From PNON01 sp964387025 (GTDB lineage: Bacteria > Chloroflexota > Anaerolineae > Anaerolineales > Anaerolineaceae): a DNA stretch of 64,000 bases. Within the stretch, counting starts at the first letter, position 1. The number at the start of each line of letters is the position of its first letter. The translations under genes and the position numbers were made by a program. Location of the stretch: the NCBI GenBank assembly GCA_964387025.1, contig CAYLUZ010000001.1:372001-436000 (forward strand), in the 5' to 3' direction. The notes beneath the pieces were generated by a model. That model made no database searches and was not told the DNA's origin. It saw nothing but the letters and a program-made list of their open reading frames with translations. Below, piece by piece: positions 24,600 through 32,830 of this stretch.

Positions 24600-25040
24600 A
24601 TGAATGTGTCACTTTTACCTATCATATTGAGTATCGGTATCCTGGCATTCAGCGTTTATAAAGGTTGGAAATTAGTTGAACTATATCGAAGACAATCCGC
24701 CAGCAGTATATGGCCAGTGATCGCCGGCGAGGTGGTTTCAAAAAGAATTACAAAAACAATGACTACTAAAGGCATGATGGCCTATTTTCCAGAGATCTCC
24801 TACAAGTATTCGGTGATGGGAACGGTATTCGAAAAAAAGACCCGCTTGAAAGGCACGAATTCCGAAAAAGGTGCGGAGAACGCGATGATTAATGTACAAA
24901 ATACGATCGAGCTGAGGTACAACCCGCAAAATCCCAAGGAACATATTAATGTCCTGGAAAAGATCAATGGATGGGATATTGTTCAGATCATAGTATTCCT
25001 GGCGCTTGCAGGATACCTTTTGGTACCGTTATTTTTATAA
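24600..25040 (+). CDS. DUF3592-domain membrane protein
   Basis: A 146-residue protein with an N-terminal membrane segment (residues 4-22), an extracytoplasmic or cytoplasmic beta domain (WPVIAGEVVSKRI, YFPEISYKYSVMGTVFEKK, ELRYNPQNPKEHINVLEK) and a C-terminal membrane segment. This is the DUF3592 layout; function unknown. The start has an excellent AAGGAGG site. A decayed copy of its 3' end is found at 19108-19224, so the family was once present twice here. Confidence 0.82.
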   Translation: MNVSLLPIILSIGILAFSVYKGWKLVELYRRQSASSIWPVIAGEVVSKRITKTMTTKGMMAYFPEISYKYSVMGTVFEKKTRLKGTNSEKGAENAMINVQNTIELRYNPQNPKEHINVLEKINGWDIVQIIVFLALAGYLLVPLFL

Positions 25041-25326
25041 GCCTGACTATTCAATCGTATTATTCACAGAATTTACATTTAACCTCCAGGATTAATACAA
25101 CGGGAGGTATTTCTTTTTAAGTTTAATTTTGTAGGGGTTGCCCAAACTCCGGTGTGGGCATACTAGGAAAAACGTAAGGTGGACACACAAGTCGACCACC
25201 CCTACTGCGGCGATAATATCCCACATACCGGCACAAATACCTAAATAATATCTACTGGTGGGCTGAAACCCAACCGCACTAAAGCTGGACATGCAGGTCC
25301 ACCCCTACAACGAGGAAAATACCCTC
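25041..25326. other. non-coding spacer with repeat debris
   Basis: No gene is seen. The spacer holds the degenerate palindromic repeat copies described separately and runs up to the promoter of the ABC-2 cassette. Confidence 0.6.
25131..25308. repeat. degenerate palindromic intergenic repeats
   Basis: GTAGGGG (25131-25137) is the inverse of CCCCTAC at 25199-25205 and at 25302-25308. Two related arms, GGTGGACACACAAGTCGACC (from 25179) and GCTGGACATGCAGGTCC (25284-25300), precede the CCCCTAC copies. The remains look like an old composite of a dispersed repeat with GTAGGGG ends. Confidence 0.55.
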
Positions 25327-25355
25327 TTGACAAAGGATGAATACTTATATAGAAT
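25327..25355 (+). promoter_or_regulatory. sigma70 promoter of the ABC-2 cassette
   Basis: TTGACA at 25327-25332 and TAGAAT at 25350-25355 with the ideal 17-bp spacer, 38 bp before the first gene. Confidence 0.8.
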
Positions 25356-25380
25356 GCTCTGTATAACAGAGTGCTCTATA
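25348..25380. promoter_or_regulatory. operator overlapping the -10 of the ABC-2 cassette
   Basis: A 33-bp imperfect palindrome: TATAGA-N3-CTCTGT-N3-ACAGAG-N3-TCTATA. It covers the -10 element and transcription start, so binding should repress. The winged-helix regulator encoded second in the operon is the natural candidate. Confidence 0.65.
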
Positions 25381-25392
25381 TGGAGTTGAAAA

Positions 25393-25962
25393 ATGAACCT
25401 TTCTCATAAAGAAGCTGAAGAAGCGTTGGATCTCATCCAGGAGATGGGTAAGAAGACCCGGCACACCATTGCGAACAGCGGCGCGTATATCTTCCTGATC
25501 GTAACCGGCACCGTCTGGCTGGTTGGGTTTCTCGCCACACAGTTCCTGACCGGCGCAATCGTTGGCTATATCTGGGCAGGTGTGAGCATCCTTGGAACCG
25601 CCCTGTCCATCCTGCTCGGTCTGCGTATGGGGCCGCGCGTACGCGGACCATCCACTGCCATATCTACAAAAAGAGCCAGCCTGTTCTGGCTGCTGCTTGT
25701 CTTCTATGCAATTGCGACTATCGCCATTGCCCGGCCTACGGACGGGAAGCAGATCACCATGTTCATTATAGTGTTCATCATGATCGGCCAGTCAGCCATG
25801 GGATTGCTGCTTTCTTTCTCATCCGTCTGGTGGGCTATCCCGATCACAGCCCTGGCGCTGATCGGTTACTTCCTGTTCCCGGGGATATTCTACCTGTGGA
25901 TGGGTGTTCTGGGAGGCGGCGGGATGATCGCCCTGGGCATATACATCCGCACAAGGTGGTAA
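25393..25962 (+). CDS. hypothetical membrane protein of the ABC-2 cassette
   Basis: A 189-residue protein. An amphipathic N-terminus (EAEEALDLIQEMGKKTRHTI) is followed by about five to six membrane segments. No family signature is recognised. Similar short membrane proteins often precede a HTH_34 regulator and an ABC-2 exporter, so it may act as an accessory sensor or subunit. GGAG lies 7 bp upstream of the start. Codon use is richer in GC than in the preceding genes. Confidence 0.75.
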   Translation: MNLSHKEAEEALDLIQEMGKKTRHTIANSGAYIFLIVTGTVWLVGFLATQFLTGAIVGYIWAGVSILGTALSILLGLRMGPRVRGPSTAISTKRASLFWLLLVFYAIATIAIARPTDGKQITMFIIVFIMIGQSAMGLLLSFSSVWWAIPITALALIGYFLFPGIFYLWMGVLGGGGMIALGIYIRTRW

Positions 25963-25965
25963 GCC

Positions 25966-26259
25966 ATGGCTGAGTTAAATGAAACCATCCATCAACCGGT
26001 GCGATTGCGCATCATGGCTGCTTTGGTGACCCTGGAGGCTGGCAGTGAGGTGGATTTCACCTATCTGCGCGGTTTACTGGATGTCACCGATGGCAACCTG
26101 GGCGCTCATCTACGCAAGCTGGAAGAAGCTGGCTATATTGCCATTAACAAAGCATTCGTCGATCGCAAACCGCGCACTTTTGTTGCCATCACAGATGAGG
26201 GACGAAAAGTCTTTCGGGAACATGTGGCAGCGCTGGAATCGATCTTGAAAAGCAAGTGA
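25966..26259 (+). CDS. winged-helix regulator (HTH_34 type)
   Basis: A 97-residue single-domain regulator: HQPVRLRIMAALVTLEAGSE, DFTYLRGLLDVTDGNLGAHLRKLEEAGYIAI and RTFVAITDEGRKVFREHVAALE. It matches the transcriptional regulator family with a MarR/ArsR-like winged helix (PF13601, from memory). It starts 3 bp after the membrane-protein gene, and its stop is followed closely by the ATPase gene. It probably represses the whole operon through the palindrome on the -10. Confidence 0.88.
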   Translation: MAELNETIHQPVRLRIMAALVTLEAGSEVDFTYLRGLLDVTDGNLGAHLRKLEEAGYIAINKAFVDRKPRTFVAITDEGRKVFREHVAALESILKSK

Positions 26260-26267
26260 GGAAAGAT

Positions 26268-27191
26268 ATGAATACCATCATTCAAGTTGAAGGACTCCGC
26301 AAGACCTATGGGGCAACCATAGCCGTGGATGAAGTCTCGTTCGAGGTGAAAGAAGGCGAGATATTCGGGATGGTTGGTCCGAATGGCGCCGGAAAGACCA
26401 CCACCATCGAATGCCTGGAAGGCCTGCGCAAACCGGACCGGGGAGTCGTGCGCGTTCTGGATGTGGACCCGCAGTTGGATAGCCATTTCTTAAGGGAACA
26501 CACCGGAATACAACTGCAGCAGTCCAACCTGCCAGACCGGATGAGGGTATGGGAAGCCCTGGATACCTATGCCTCGTTTTACCCCAAAGCGGCTGACTGG
26601 AAAAAACTCATCCCCCAATTGGGGCTGGAGGAGAAACGCAATACTCCCTTCTCAAAACTTTCAGGCGGGCAGAAGCAGCGCCTGTTCATTGCCCTGGCTC
26701 TGCTGCCAGATCCGCAATTGGTTTTCCTGGACGAACTGACCACCGGCCTTGACCCGCAGGCGCGCCACGCCATCTGGGACCTGGTACGCGAAGTACGCGG
26801 CAGAGGTAAAACCGTCCTGCTGACCACCCATTTCATGGAAGAAGCCGAGCGCCTGTGCGACCGGGTAGCCATCCTCGACCACGGGCGGATCGTTGCACTG
26901 GATACCCCGGCAGCCCTGATCCGTGGACTGGGGGTGGAGGAACGTGTCGTCTTCAACCTGGAAGGGGTCCTTCCGGAAGGCTTCGAAAAAGCCTTTGCAG
27001 GAACTGTCCGGCAGGAGATTCAGGGAGAGCACGTGGTCATCCACGGGAAGAATGGCCGCACAATCCCACTGGTGACCGAGGTGGTCAACCTTCTGGCAGA
27101 GAAAGGTGTCAAATTCCGTGACCTGCGCACCGAGCAGCCAAACCTGGAAGATGTCTTTTTGAGCCTGACCGGCAGCGAGATGAGAGAGTGA
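26268..27191 (+). CDS. ABC-2 exporter ATP-binding protein
   Basis: A 307-residue ATPase of the drug/antibiotic exporter (CcmA/DrrA) group. Walker A GPNGAGKTTTIE, Q-loop GIQLQQSNLPDRM, signature LSGGQKQRLFIALALL, Walker B LVFLDELTTGLDPQ (with Leu replacing the Pro of the usual DEP) and switch His in LTTHFMEEAE are all present. A C-terminal domain of about 85 residues follows. ATG 26268 is chosen because GAGGAAAG precedes it. Its stop overlaps the region of the permease start. Confidence 0.92.
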   Translation: MNTIIQVEGLRKTYGATIAVDEVSFEVKEGEIFGMVGPNGAGKTTTIECLEGLRKPDRGVVRVLDVDPQLDSHFLREHTGIQLQQSNLPDRMRVWEALDTYASFYPKAADWKKLIPQLGLEEKRNTPFSKLSGGQKQRLFIALALLPDPQLVFLDELTTGLDPQARHAIWDLVREVRGRGKTVLLTTHFMEEAERLCDRVAILDHGRIVALDTPAALIRGLGVEERVVFNLEGVLPEGFEKAFAGTVRQEIQGEHVVIHGKNGRTIPLVTEVVNLLAEKGVKFRDLRTEQPNLEDVFLSLTGSEMRE

Positions 27192-27199
27192 GGTATCAG

Positions 27200-27943
27200 A
27201 TGAAAAGCCTGATCAAAATGACCTGGATGGAATCCAAGCTGTTCCTGCGTGAACCAGTTGGCGCATTTTTCACACTGATCTTCCCGCTCCTGATGCTGGT
27301 GATTTTTGGCACCATATATGGCAGCAATCCCCCGCCAACACCCACCGGCATGGGAGCAATCGATTCATTGATACCATCCTTTTCTGCGATGGTCATCGGG
27401 ATGGCCGGACTGATGTCTGTTACCATCACGATGGCGACCTACCGCGAGAACGGCATCCTGCGCCGCCTGCGGACCACACCAGTGAATCCCCTGGTCGTCA
27501 TGGGAGCACAGGTGGTCGTCGTCTTCACCATGACCGGCCTGGGTATGCTGCTGCTCATCGCTGCCGGGAGACTCTTCTACCATGTGCAGTTCGCGGGCAA
27601 CGTATTCAGCATGCTGGCCGGATTTATCCTGTGCAGCCTGAGCTTCTTCGGGATAGGATTCATTCTGGCTGGCACCATGCCCACAGCCCGCACCGCCCAG
27701 ATCATCGCCATGGTGCTGCTATACCCGATGCTGATCTTCTCCGGGGCAGCCTGGCCGCGTGAATTGATGCCCGCGACGATGGTGAAGATCTCCGCCTTCG
27801 TCCCGCTGACATACGTGGTCAACCTGCTGCGCGGGTTGTGGACCGGCCAACCCTGGGGCAGCCACCTACTAGATGTTGCCGTGCTGACCGGCATGCTCCT
27901 GCTGGGGGTCATCATTTCGGTAAAGACCTTCCGTTGGGAATGA
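27200..27943 (+). CDS. ABC-2 type permease
   Basis: A 247-residue membrane subunit with six predicted membrane segments and a periplasmic/loop region near residues 40-50 (SNPPPTPTGMG). TYRENGILRRLRTTPVNPLV is the conserved cytoplasmic coupling block of ABC-2 permeases. It pairs with the preceding ATPase to export an unknown compound, perhaps a drug or lipid. GTG 27188 is an alternative start. No terminator is obvious; a palindromic repeat follows the gene. Confidence 0.88.
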   Translation: MKSLIKMTWMESKLFLREPVGAFFTLIFPLLMLVIFGTIYGSNPPPTPTGMGAIDSLIPSFSAMVIGMAGLMSVTITMATYRENGILRRLRTTPVNPLVVMGAQVVVVFTMTGLGMLLLIAAGRLFYHVQFAGNVFSMLAGFILCSLSFFGIGFILAGTMPTARTAQIIAMVLLYPMLIFSGAAWPRELMPATMVKISAFVPLTYVVNLLRGLWTGQPWGSHLLDVAVLTGMLLLGVIISVKTFRWE

Positions 27944-28005
27944 AGATGGCTGGCTGCTTTTATATATCGGGATGAGGGGTTATTTCCGAAACCCGACAAG
28001 AAGGA

Positions 28006-28090
28006 GTTGGATTGAGCAGAGCGAAATCCAACATACAAGAAGAGCGGATATAAAGTCACTGCAACAGCTGACACACAGGTCTGCCCCAAC
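28006..28090. repeat. palindromic intergenic repeat debris
   Basis: GTTGGATT (28006-28013) and AATCCAAC (28025-28032) form an inverted repeat around GAGCAGAGCGA. This is the layout of a dispersed GTTGGGTTTCGC-type repeat known from many genomes. AGCTGACACACAGGTCTGCC (from 28066) resembles the arms of the repeat at 25283-25308. Confidence 0.5.
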
Positions 28091-28115
28091 AATTTGTATG
28101 TGTTAAAATGACTTT

Positions 28116-28931
28116 ATGGGCAGATCCTTTCAAGTGAAAAGTTTGATACTGGTTTTATTCTTCCTCGGTGCATGCAATCCGGCGCAGCCTAGAATGACCA
28201 CATCTGCCACTTTGCAGATGCCGACAGGTTCCTTCACAGCTACGGCACTGCCCAACCCTACCACTACGGCAACAGCCCCCCTGACCCCGGCACCAACGAA
28301 CACATCCAGCCCCATACCAACGGGCACAAGCACCCCCACACCTACCGTCACACCAGAGCCAACCTATGTGGTGCTGCGGGGCACCGTTAACCAGAAGCAT
28401 GTGAGCTGTTTCTATGGTCCATCGAAAACATACCTGTATAAATACGGATTGTTGAAGGGTAATCGCCTTGACATCATCGGGTATATGGCAGATACAGGCT
28501 ACATCGAAGTGAAAGCCATCGGCGGCAACAATCCATGCTGGATGAACATGGAGTGGATGGATGTGCAGGGAGACATTAACCTGGTGCAGCCGATTGATCC
28601 TCTGGAGGTCAAGCTGCCACAATCGCCCTATTACGGCGCGTTGACATGGGTCAAAGCCACCCGCACTGGCGACGATGTAATCATCACCTGGGAAGAGCTG
28701 GGCATGAGCCCGGGCGATGATTCTGAGCAGGAGCCTTACCTGGTGGAAGCCTGGGTATGCCGGAACGGAAAGCTTACCTTTGTGCCTATCGGCGCATACT
28801 ATACCGAAGCAACAGTTGTGGATGAACTAGGCTGCAGTGAGCCATCATTCGGGCGTGTGTATGGTGTGGAAAAGCATGGTTACACCAAACCCCGTGAGAT
28901 CCCCTGGCCGCAGGCAGAAGTCCAAAATTAA
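28116..28931 (+). CDS. SH3-like lipoprotein, copy A
   Basis: A 271-residue lipoprotein (lipobox LGAC, Cys20) with a long Thr/Pro-rich linker (residues about 30-85). A bacterial-SH3-like segment follows (GTVNQKHVSCFYGPSKTYLYKYGLLKGNRLDIIGYM), where the VSCFYGPS pattern corresponds to the usual lNVRsGPst motif. The C-terminal domain of about 100 residues is fibronectin-like (VIITWEELG, PYLVEAWVC, VEKHGYTKPREIPWPQ). Such proteins usually bind wall or surface polymers. It is the first of a tandem pair of paralogues; a third, decayed copy lies at 31229-31492. Confidence 0.8.
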   Translation: MGRSFQVKSLILVLFFLGACNPAQPRMTTSATLQMPTGSFTATALPNPTTTATAPLTPAPTNTSSPIPTGTSTPTPTVTPEPTYVVLRGTVNQKHVSCFYGPSKTYLYKYGLLKGNRLDIIGYMADTGYIEVKAIGGNNPCWMNMEWMDVQGDINLVQPIDPLEVKLPQSPYYGALTWVKATRTGDDVIITWEELGMSPGDDSEQEPYLVEAWVCRNGKLTFVPIGAYYTEATVVDELGCSEPSFGRVYGVEKHGYTKPREIPWPQAEVQN

Positions 28932-29761
28932 TGTTAGTGAGACATCAGCGCATATGCTACAATGGATCCTTGCAAACGACTCTTCCTGCCAAGTGCCTGA
29001 TCCTTTCGCTGCTTTTTATCAGTGCGTGCAGCCCGGCGCAAATTGCTCCGACAGCAACCAACACACCGTCGCCATCACCAGTCCCATTTACATTTACTCC
29101 GCTGCCAAGCTCAACCAGCACCCCTACAAATACATCCACTCCAACGATCACCCATACACCTACCAGCACCTCCACTCCAACCGTCACCCCTACACCGAGT
29201 ATTACGCCATCGCCGACTTTCGATTTCCCGAAGGTGACCGTAAACAAACAGGCGCACTGCCGTTATGGTCCTTCGGTGGCGTACCTGCATGCGGCGGATC
29301 TCTATGCCGGAGACAAAGGGGAAGTGAGAGGCAGTTTTGAATACAGCAACTGGCTGCAGATCAAGTTTGATAAGCTAAAGTATTTTTGCTGGGTGGCAGC
29401 TTCGGTGGTGGATGTCACCGGGGATATCACGCGGGTTTATAAAACAGAGCCAGACCTGTTAAGGGTTGGATACAACAATTATGGTCCCCCGAAAAATGTG
29501 AGCGCGGTCCGCAACGGAAACCAGGTTACGATCACGTGGAATAAAGTCGCGATGACCCAGGATGATGACCGTGGCTATTTCATTGAAGCCTGGATATGCC
29601 AGAATGGTGCTTATCTGTGGTGGACTGTATCCTTTGATAAGCAAAATAAAACCACTTACACCGTTCAGGACGATGCCGGCTGCGGCGAACCCTCCAGTGG
29701 AGAGATACGAACGGTGGAAAAACACGGTTATTCTAAGGCAGTCAAGATTCCCTGGCCGTAG
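28931..29761 (+). CDS. SH3-like lipoprotein, copy B
   Basis: A paralogue of the preceding gene with the same plan: lipobox ISAC, Thr/Pro/Ser linker, SH3-like segment (QAHCRYGPSVAYLHAADLYAGDKGEVRG) and fibronectin-like C-terminus ending VEKHGYSKAVKIPWP. The ATG at 28931 overlaps the upstream stop (TAATG), which suggests translational coupling, but gives an unusually long stretch before the hydrophobic core. TTG 28970 would give a signal peptide of ordinary length. A strong terminator follows. Confidence 0.78.
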   Translation: MLVRHQRICYNGSLQTTLPAKCLILSLLFISACSPAQIAPTATNTPSPSPVPFTFTPLPSSTSTPTNTSTPTITHTPTSTSTPTVTPTPSITPSPTFDFPKVTVNKQAHCRYGPSVAYLHAADLYAGDKGEVRGSFEYSNWLQIKFDKLKYFCWVAASVVDVTGDITRVYKTEPDLLRVGYNNYGPPKNVSAVRNGNQVTITWNKVAMTQDDDRGYFIEAWICQNGAYLWWTVSFDKQNKTTYTVQDDAGCGEPSSGEIRTVEKHGYSKAVKIPWP

Positions 29762-29776
29762 GCGCAAAACTAAACT

Positions 29777-29807
29777 AAAAAGGGTGAGCCATTGGCTCAC
29801 CCTTTTT
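29777..29807. terminator. bidirectional intrinsic terminator
   Basis: Perfect 14-bp stem AAAAAGGGTGAGCC / GGCTCACCCTTTTT with a 3-base loop, between convergent genes. Confidence 0.92.
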
Positions 29808-29826
29808 CTCTCATTTCGTTCCAAGG

Positions 29827-30930
29827 TTACTCAATATCTTGCTTTAGTGCCTTGCGCTTTGGTCGGGGTGCAGACTCCACCGGTACAACCGGCGCTGCAG
29901 GAAGCAGTTGTGCGGATTCCGTATTCATCAACTCCCGATAAGCAAGGGTCCAATCGGTGGAAAGGAAAGTCAACAGGAAACCCTGGATTAAGGTCATCGG
30001 CAGACCCATGATCGTGGACATTACTAGGACGCCAACAATCACAGCCACAATTATTGCCAGCACCATTCCAACACCTTTGATCGCCAGGAAGAGCATTAAC
30101 CCTATCGCCCCGCCGCCTACCAAACCCATCCCCAATAGGAACAGGAAAACTGGGATCATTACCAGCCCATAGCCAATACGTATACCTGTGTTGATCAGAC
30201 CAAGCATGAATATATCCATGAATCGAGCCACAAACAGTTTCCAGCCTCTGCGAATCGAATCAAACACTCCCAGCCCCTCGATCACACATGCCCGCCAGAC
30301 GATACGCGTGAACAAATTGGTTGCCAGATTAACCCCGATCGCCAGGACTATCAGCATTAACCCGACCCCAAAGGTGATGAAGATCCCTGCTGGATTGATG
30401 AATAAAGGGAGGGCGGCAAAGACAAAGAGAAAGAAGAACACAAGGAATACCGGTACGTGGAAAAGTAGATCGATGAGGAACAGCTGCCACGCGGAACGGC
30501 TCCATCCCAAGGTTAAGCCCTGGGTCCACTTCATCTTCTGACCACTGGTTTCGTATTTATCCACCATGCGGATGATACCCGTTTCGGTCACATAACGGAT
30601 CACAGTAAATACCAAGCTGATGAGGATCATGACGCTCATCAAGGCGATGCCTATAATAATCAGAGCTACGATCACTTCTCCCGTGAAGATATTTTCAATA
30701 ACCTGACCGAACTTGTTTATTTCATTCTGTAAGTCCGGTGGAAAATTACCGGGTAAGTTGAGGTTGCCGCCCTGGTCGAACTGATATCTCCAGCTATTAT
30801 TGGAGGGAGTAGTCATACCACTGCCACCATAACTGACACTGACGAAGGCCAGGATGAAACCCATTATCCACAACGCCTTATAATCCCACAGGATGCGGCA
30901 GGCACGTTCTAATATCCGAGAGAATTTCAT
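29827..30930 (-). CDS. polytopic membrane protein, paralogue 1
   Basis: A 367-residue protein with about six to seven membrane segments. It begins FSRILERACRILWDYKALWIMGFILAFV, followed by a polar Ser/Asn/Gly loop and an amphipathic helix. The middle has a cytoplasmic block GLGVFDSIRRGWKLFVARFMDI, typical of DUF7544/glycerophosphodiester-phosphodiesterase-membrane-domain-like proteins. The C-terminus is a short soluble tail ending KRKALKQDIE. The product at 42269-43246 has the same organisation. Function unknown. Confidence 0.75.
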   Translation of the reverse strand: MKFSRILERACRILWDYKALWIMGFILAFVSVSYGGSGMTTPSNNSWRYQFDQGGNLNLPGNFPPDLQNEINKFGQVIENIFTGEVIVALIIIGIALMSVMILISLVFTVIRYVTETGIIRMVDKYETSGQKMKWTQGLTLGWSRSAWQLFLIDLLFHVPVFLVFFFLFVFAALPLFINPAGIFITFGVGLMLIVLAIGVNLATNLFTRIVWRACVIEGLGVFDSIRRGWKLFVARFMDIFMLGLINTGIRIGYGLVMIPVFLFLLGMGLVGGGAIGLMLFLAIKGVGMVLAIIVAVIVGVLVMSTIMGLPMTLIQGFLLTFLSTDWTLAYRELMNTESAQLLPAAPVVPVESAPRPKRKALKQDIE

Positions 30931-31228
30931 AATTATTTCTCCTTACTTATTTACACAATTGGATCTCTGCACAGAGGAAGGGTAAAGCTATCATGCAATG
31001 TCAATGCTTCAAGTATTCAACCTTTCCAGTGTCAGAAAGTCTGGTCAGGCAATGGTTTATCGAAAGACTAAAAGGCCAATCTATAATGTGGGGCATGACC
31101 AATAAAGAAAATGGCTGCAGAGTACCAGGTCTATCTCATTTGGATCATATTCACTACAGGTGCATTTCTTACTCGATCTGCCTCCTTTATATAAATAGGG
31201 CTCACTATATATACGATAACTTCAGACA
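30931..31228. other. non-coding spacer
   Basis: No intact gene is seen. It should contain the promoter of the divergent membrane protein. The part from about 31110 may include further decayed sequence of the SH3-like lipoprotein family, but the similarity is too weak to call. Confidence 0.5.
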
Positions 31229-31492
31229 AGGGTTGCAGCGATCACTAAGCATAAAAATCCACAATTCACCTAAATATGAAATATTTTAATTAAGATGACT
31301 TGGGAATTATTTTGTATAAAATAGCCTATTGGGCGAGAAAATCTAAATTCCATTTGGCTTAATGATGCATATAACGAGCGATTCTTCTGACTGAATAGCA
31401 AACCATCATTTGGGCAGGAGTGCGGGGTGGAATAACAAGGTTACACCGAACCTCGTGAGGTTCTCTGGCCTCAGGCAGAAACCCTAAATTAG
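31229..31492 (+). pseudogene. decayed third copy of the SH3-like lipoprotein
   Basis: The 3' half of a lost paralogue. Conceptual translation with frame and stop defects gives GLQRSLSIKIHNSPKYE (copy A: VQPIDPLEVKLPQSPYYG), then LIKMTWEL (VIITWEEL), NSKPSFG (GCSEPSFG) and finally QGYTEPREVLWPQAETLN with a TAG stop (HGYTKPREIPWPQAEVQN). At least three in-frame stops interrupt it. It lies on the same strand as the tandem pair, with the membrane-protein gene between, so the family was once three copies. Confidence 0.75.
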
Positions 31493-31580
31493 TAAGCTCA
31501 AAACCTCATCATAAGGGCGAACATATAAATCCCGAAGGGCACGCATATCCGTCCTAACAAGATAGAGTGGGAAAGATTAA

Positions 31581-31799
31581 TTACAGCTTTAGGTATTTCA
31601 AAGCCTCATAGACAAGGAAAGCCGGCCATACCATGGCTTTGAGAAAACCCAGAACACCCAACCAGAAGGTGGTAGCCTGGCTGATGAAATACACCGCTGC
31701 GCCGATAAAACCCAGCCCATAGACAGCTCCGGATCCACCACGATGAATGATCCTGGTCCGGTCATGATGGTGTTCGTGTTCAGACTGTTCAGTATCCAT
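31581..31799 (-). CDS. small membrane protein
   Basis: 72 residues. The N-terminal region is rich in His, Glu and Asp (EQSEHEHHHDRTRIIHRGG), followed by two short hydrophobic segments (AVYGLGFIGAAVYFISQA and FWLGVLGFLKAMVWPAFLVY). An AAGGAGAAATT site before the ATG strongly supports translation. No family is recognised; the His cluster could bind metal, but this is speculative. Confidence 0.75.
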   Translation of the reverse strand: MDTEQSEHEHHHDRTRIIHRGGSGAVYGLGFIGAAVYFISQATTFWLGVLGFLKAMVWPAFLVYEALKYLKL

Positions 31800-31911
31800 A
31801 ATTTCTCCTTTTGTAAAGAACCCTTCATAATAACTACGAAATCTTCAGAGTTCGGTTGCGCGGCAATATAATATTTAGTCTTTATAAATTGCGAGAGATG
31901 ATAGGGATAAG

Positions 31912-32730
31912 TTACAGACCCTTTTTTACTTGAGTTGCCAGCCAGCTTTCAAGCTCCGGGATATTCTCATTGAGCCTAGCAGCTGCCAAGACGGGTAACC
32001 AGCGCTGGTATTCCTGTTCTCCTCCCGGACGCAGTCTAAAGTAATGATTGAGGAATATAGTATGGAAGAGCCGGGTAAACCTCTTCATGAAAGGGTTGGG
32101 GATTAAATCGCTTGCAGCAGAGCCTAGAATAATAATACTGGAGCGTGTCAGGTCCGCGAGCGGATTGCCGAGAGAAGCATCGTACCAGTCAATGACGACT
32201 TCAGCGTGAGGGGTCAACATGATGTTGCCGGAATGAAAATCACCATGGCAGATACTATCACCGTTAGGGAGGGAATTGAGTAAGGATAATATTGCAGATT
32301 GGTCTATTGCGGACAAGGTCTTTGCATTTTGGATCTTGGTTTCCAACCTTTGCCGTTGTGATGGAAGGTGTATGTCTGATACCACTGCATGTATTTGAAC
32401 CTGCAAAGCTGCCTGTCGTCGTGCATAATGCCAGATCCGCCAGGGTTTGCAATATAGTGCTTCTAGCATGGACCACCCGTTCAAACGTTCATAGATCAAA
32501 CCGCTACGCCCGTTGATTTGAATGATATCGCCTACGTGTGGAACAGGAAGTCCACTTGCTTGTACGGCATTAGCAATTCTTGCTTCAAAATGAATGGAAT
32601 TTATATCAAACCAATTGTGAAATAATTTGAGGATGTAACCATCCTGCCAGGCGTAGATATCAGCAGTTCGACCGCGCGCAATTGGCTGCCCTAGGGAAAA
32701 ATCAATAGGGTTTTCTAGCTTCAGATCCAT
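31912..32730 (-). CDS. APH-fold phosphotransferase
   Basis: A 272-residue kinase-like protein of the aminoglycoside/choline phosphotransferase family. ADIYAWQDGYILKLFH supplies the nucleotide-binding Lys, ICHGDFHSGNIMLT is the Brenner motif with the catalytic Asp and Asn, and VVIDWYDASLGNPLADLTRS gives the metal-binding Asp. The substrate is unknown; most chromosomal members act on small metabolites rather than antibiotics. It stands alone. Confidence 0.88.
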   Translation of the reverse strand: MDLKLENPIDFSLGQPIARGRTADIYAWQDGYILKLFHNWFDINSIHFEARIANAVQASGLPVPHVGDIIQINGRSGLIYERLNGWSMLEALYCKPWRIWHYARRQAALQVQIHAVVSDIHLPSQRQRLETKIQNAKTLSAIDQSAILSLLNSLPNGDSICHGDFHSGNIMLTPHAEVVIDWYDASLGNPLADLTRSSIIILGSAASDLIPNPFMKRFTRLFHTIFLNHYFRLRPGGEQEYQRWLPVLAAARLNENIPELESWLATQVKKGL

Positions 32731-32830
32731 TTCAAATTCGATTATACAAGTAAAAGAAACTAGAAACGGTTCTTATCCTCAGCGATTTGAGGAAGTATTA
32801 CGTAAAAGAAAAGTCCTCACCCTCAATTCA

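Noticed and set aside
28931..29237. Thr/Pro-rich coding repeats as a possible CRISPR or tandem repeat array
   Set aside because: The repetition comes from low-complexity linker codons within lipoprotein genes. There are no regular spacers.
30993..31289. A 98-residue open frame upstream of the lipoprotein relic
   Set aside because: Its last 20 residues align with the SH3-like lipoprotein, so it is better explained as part of the decayed copy than as a gene.
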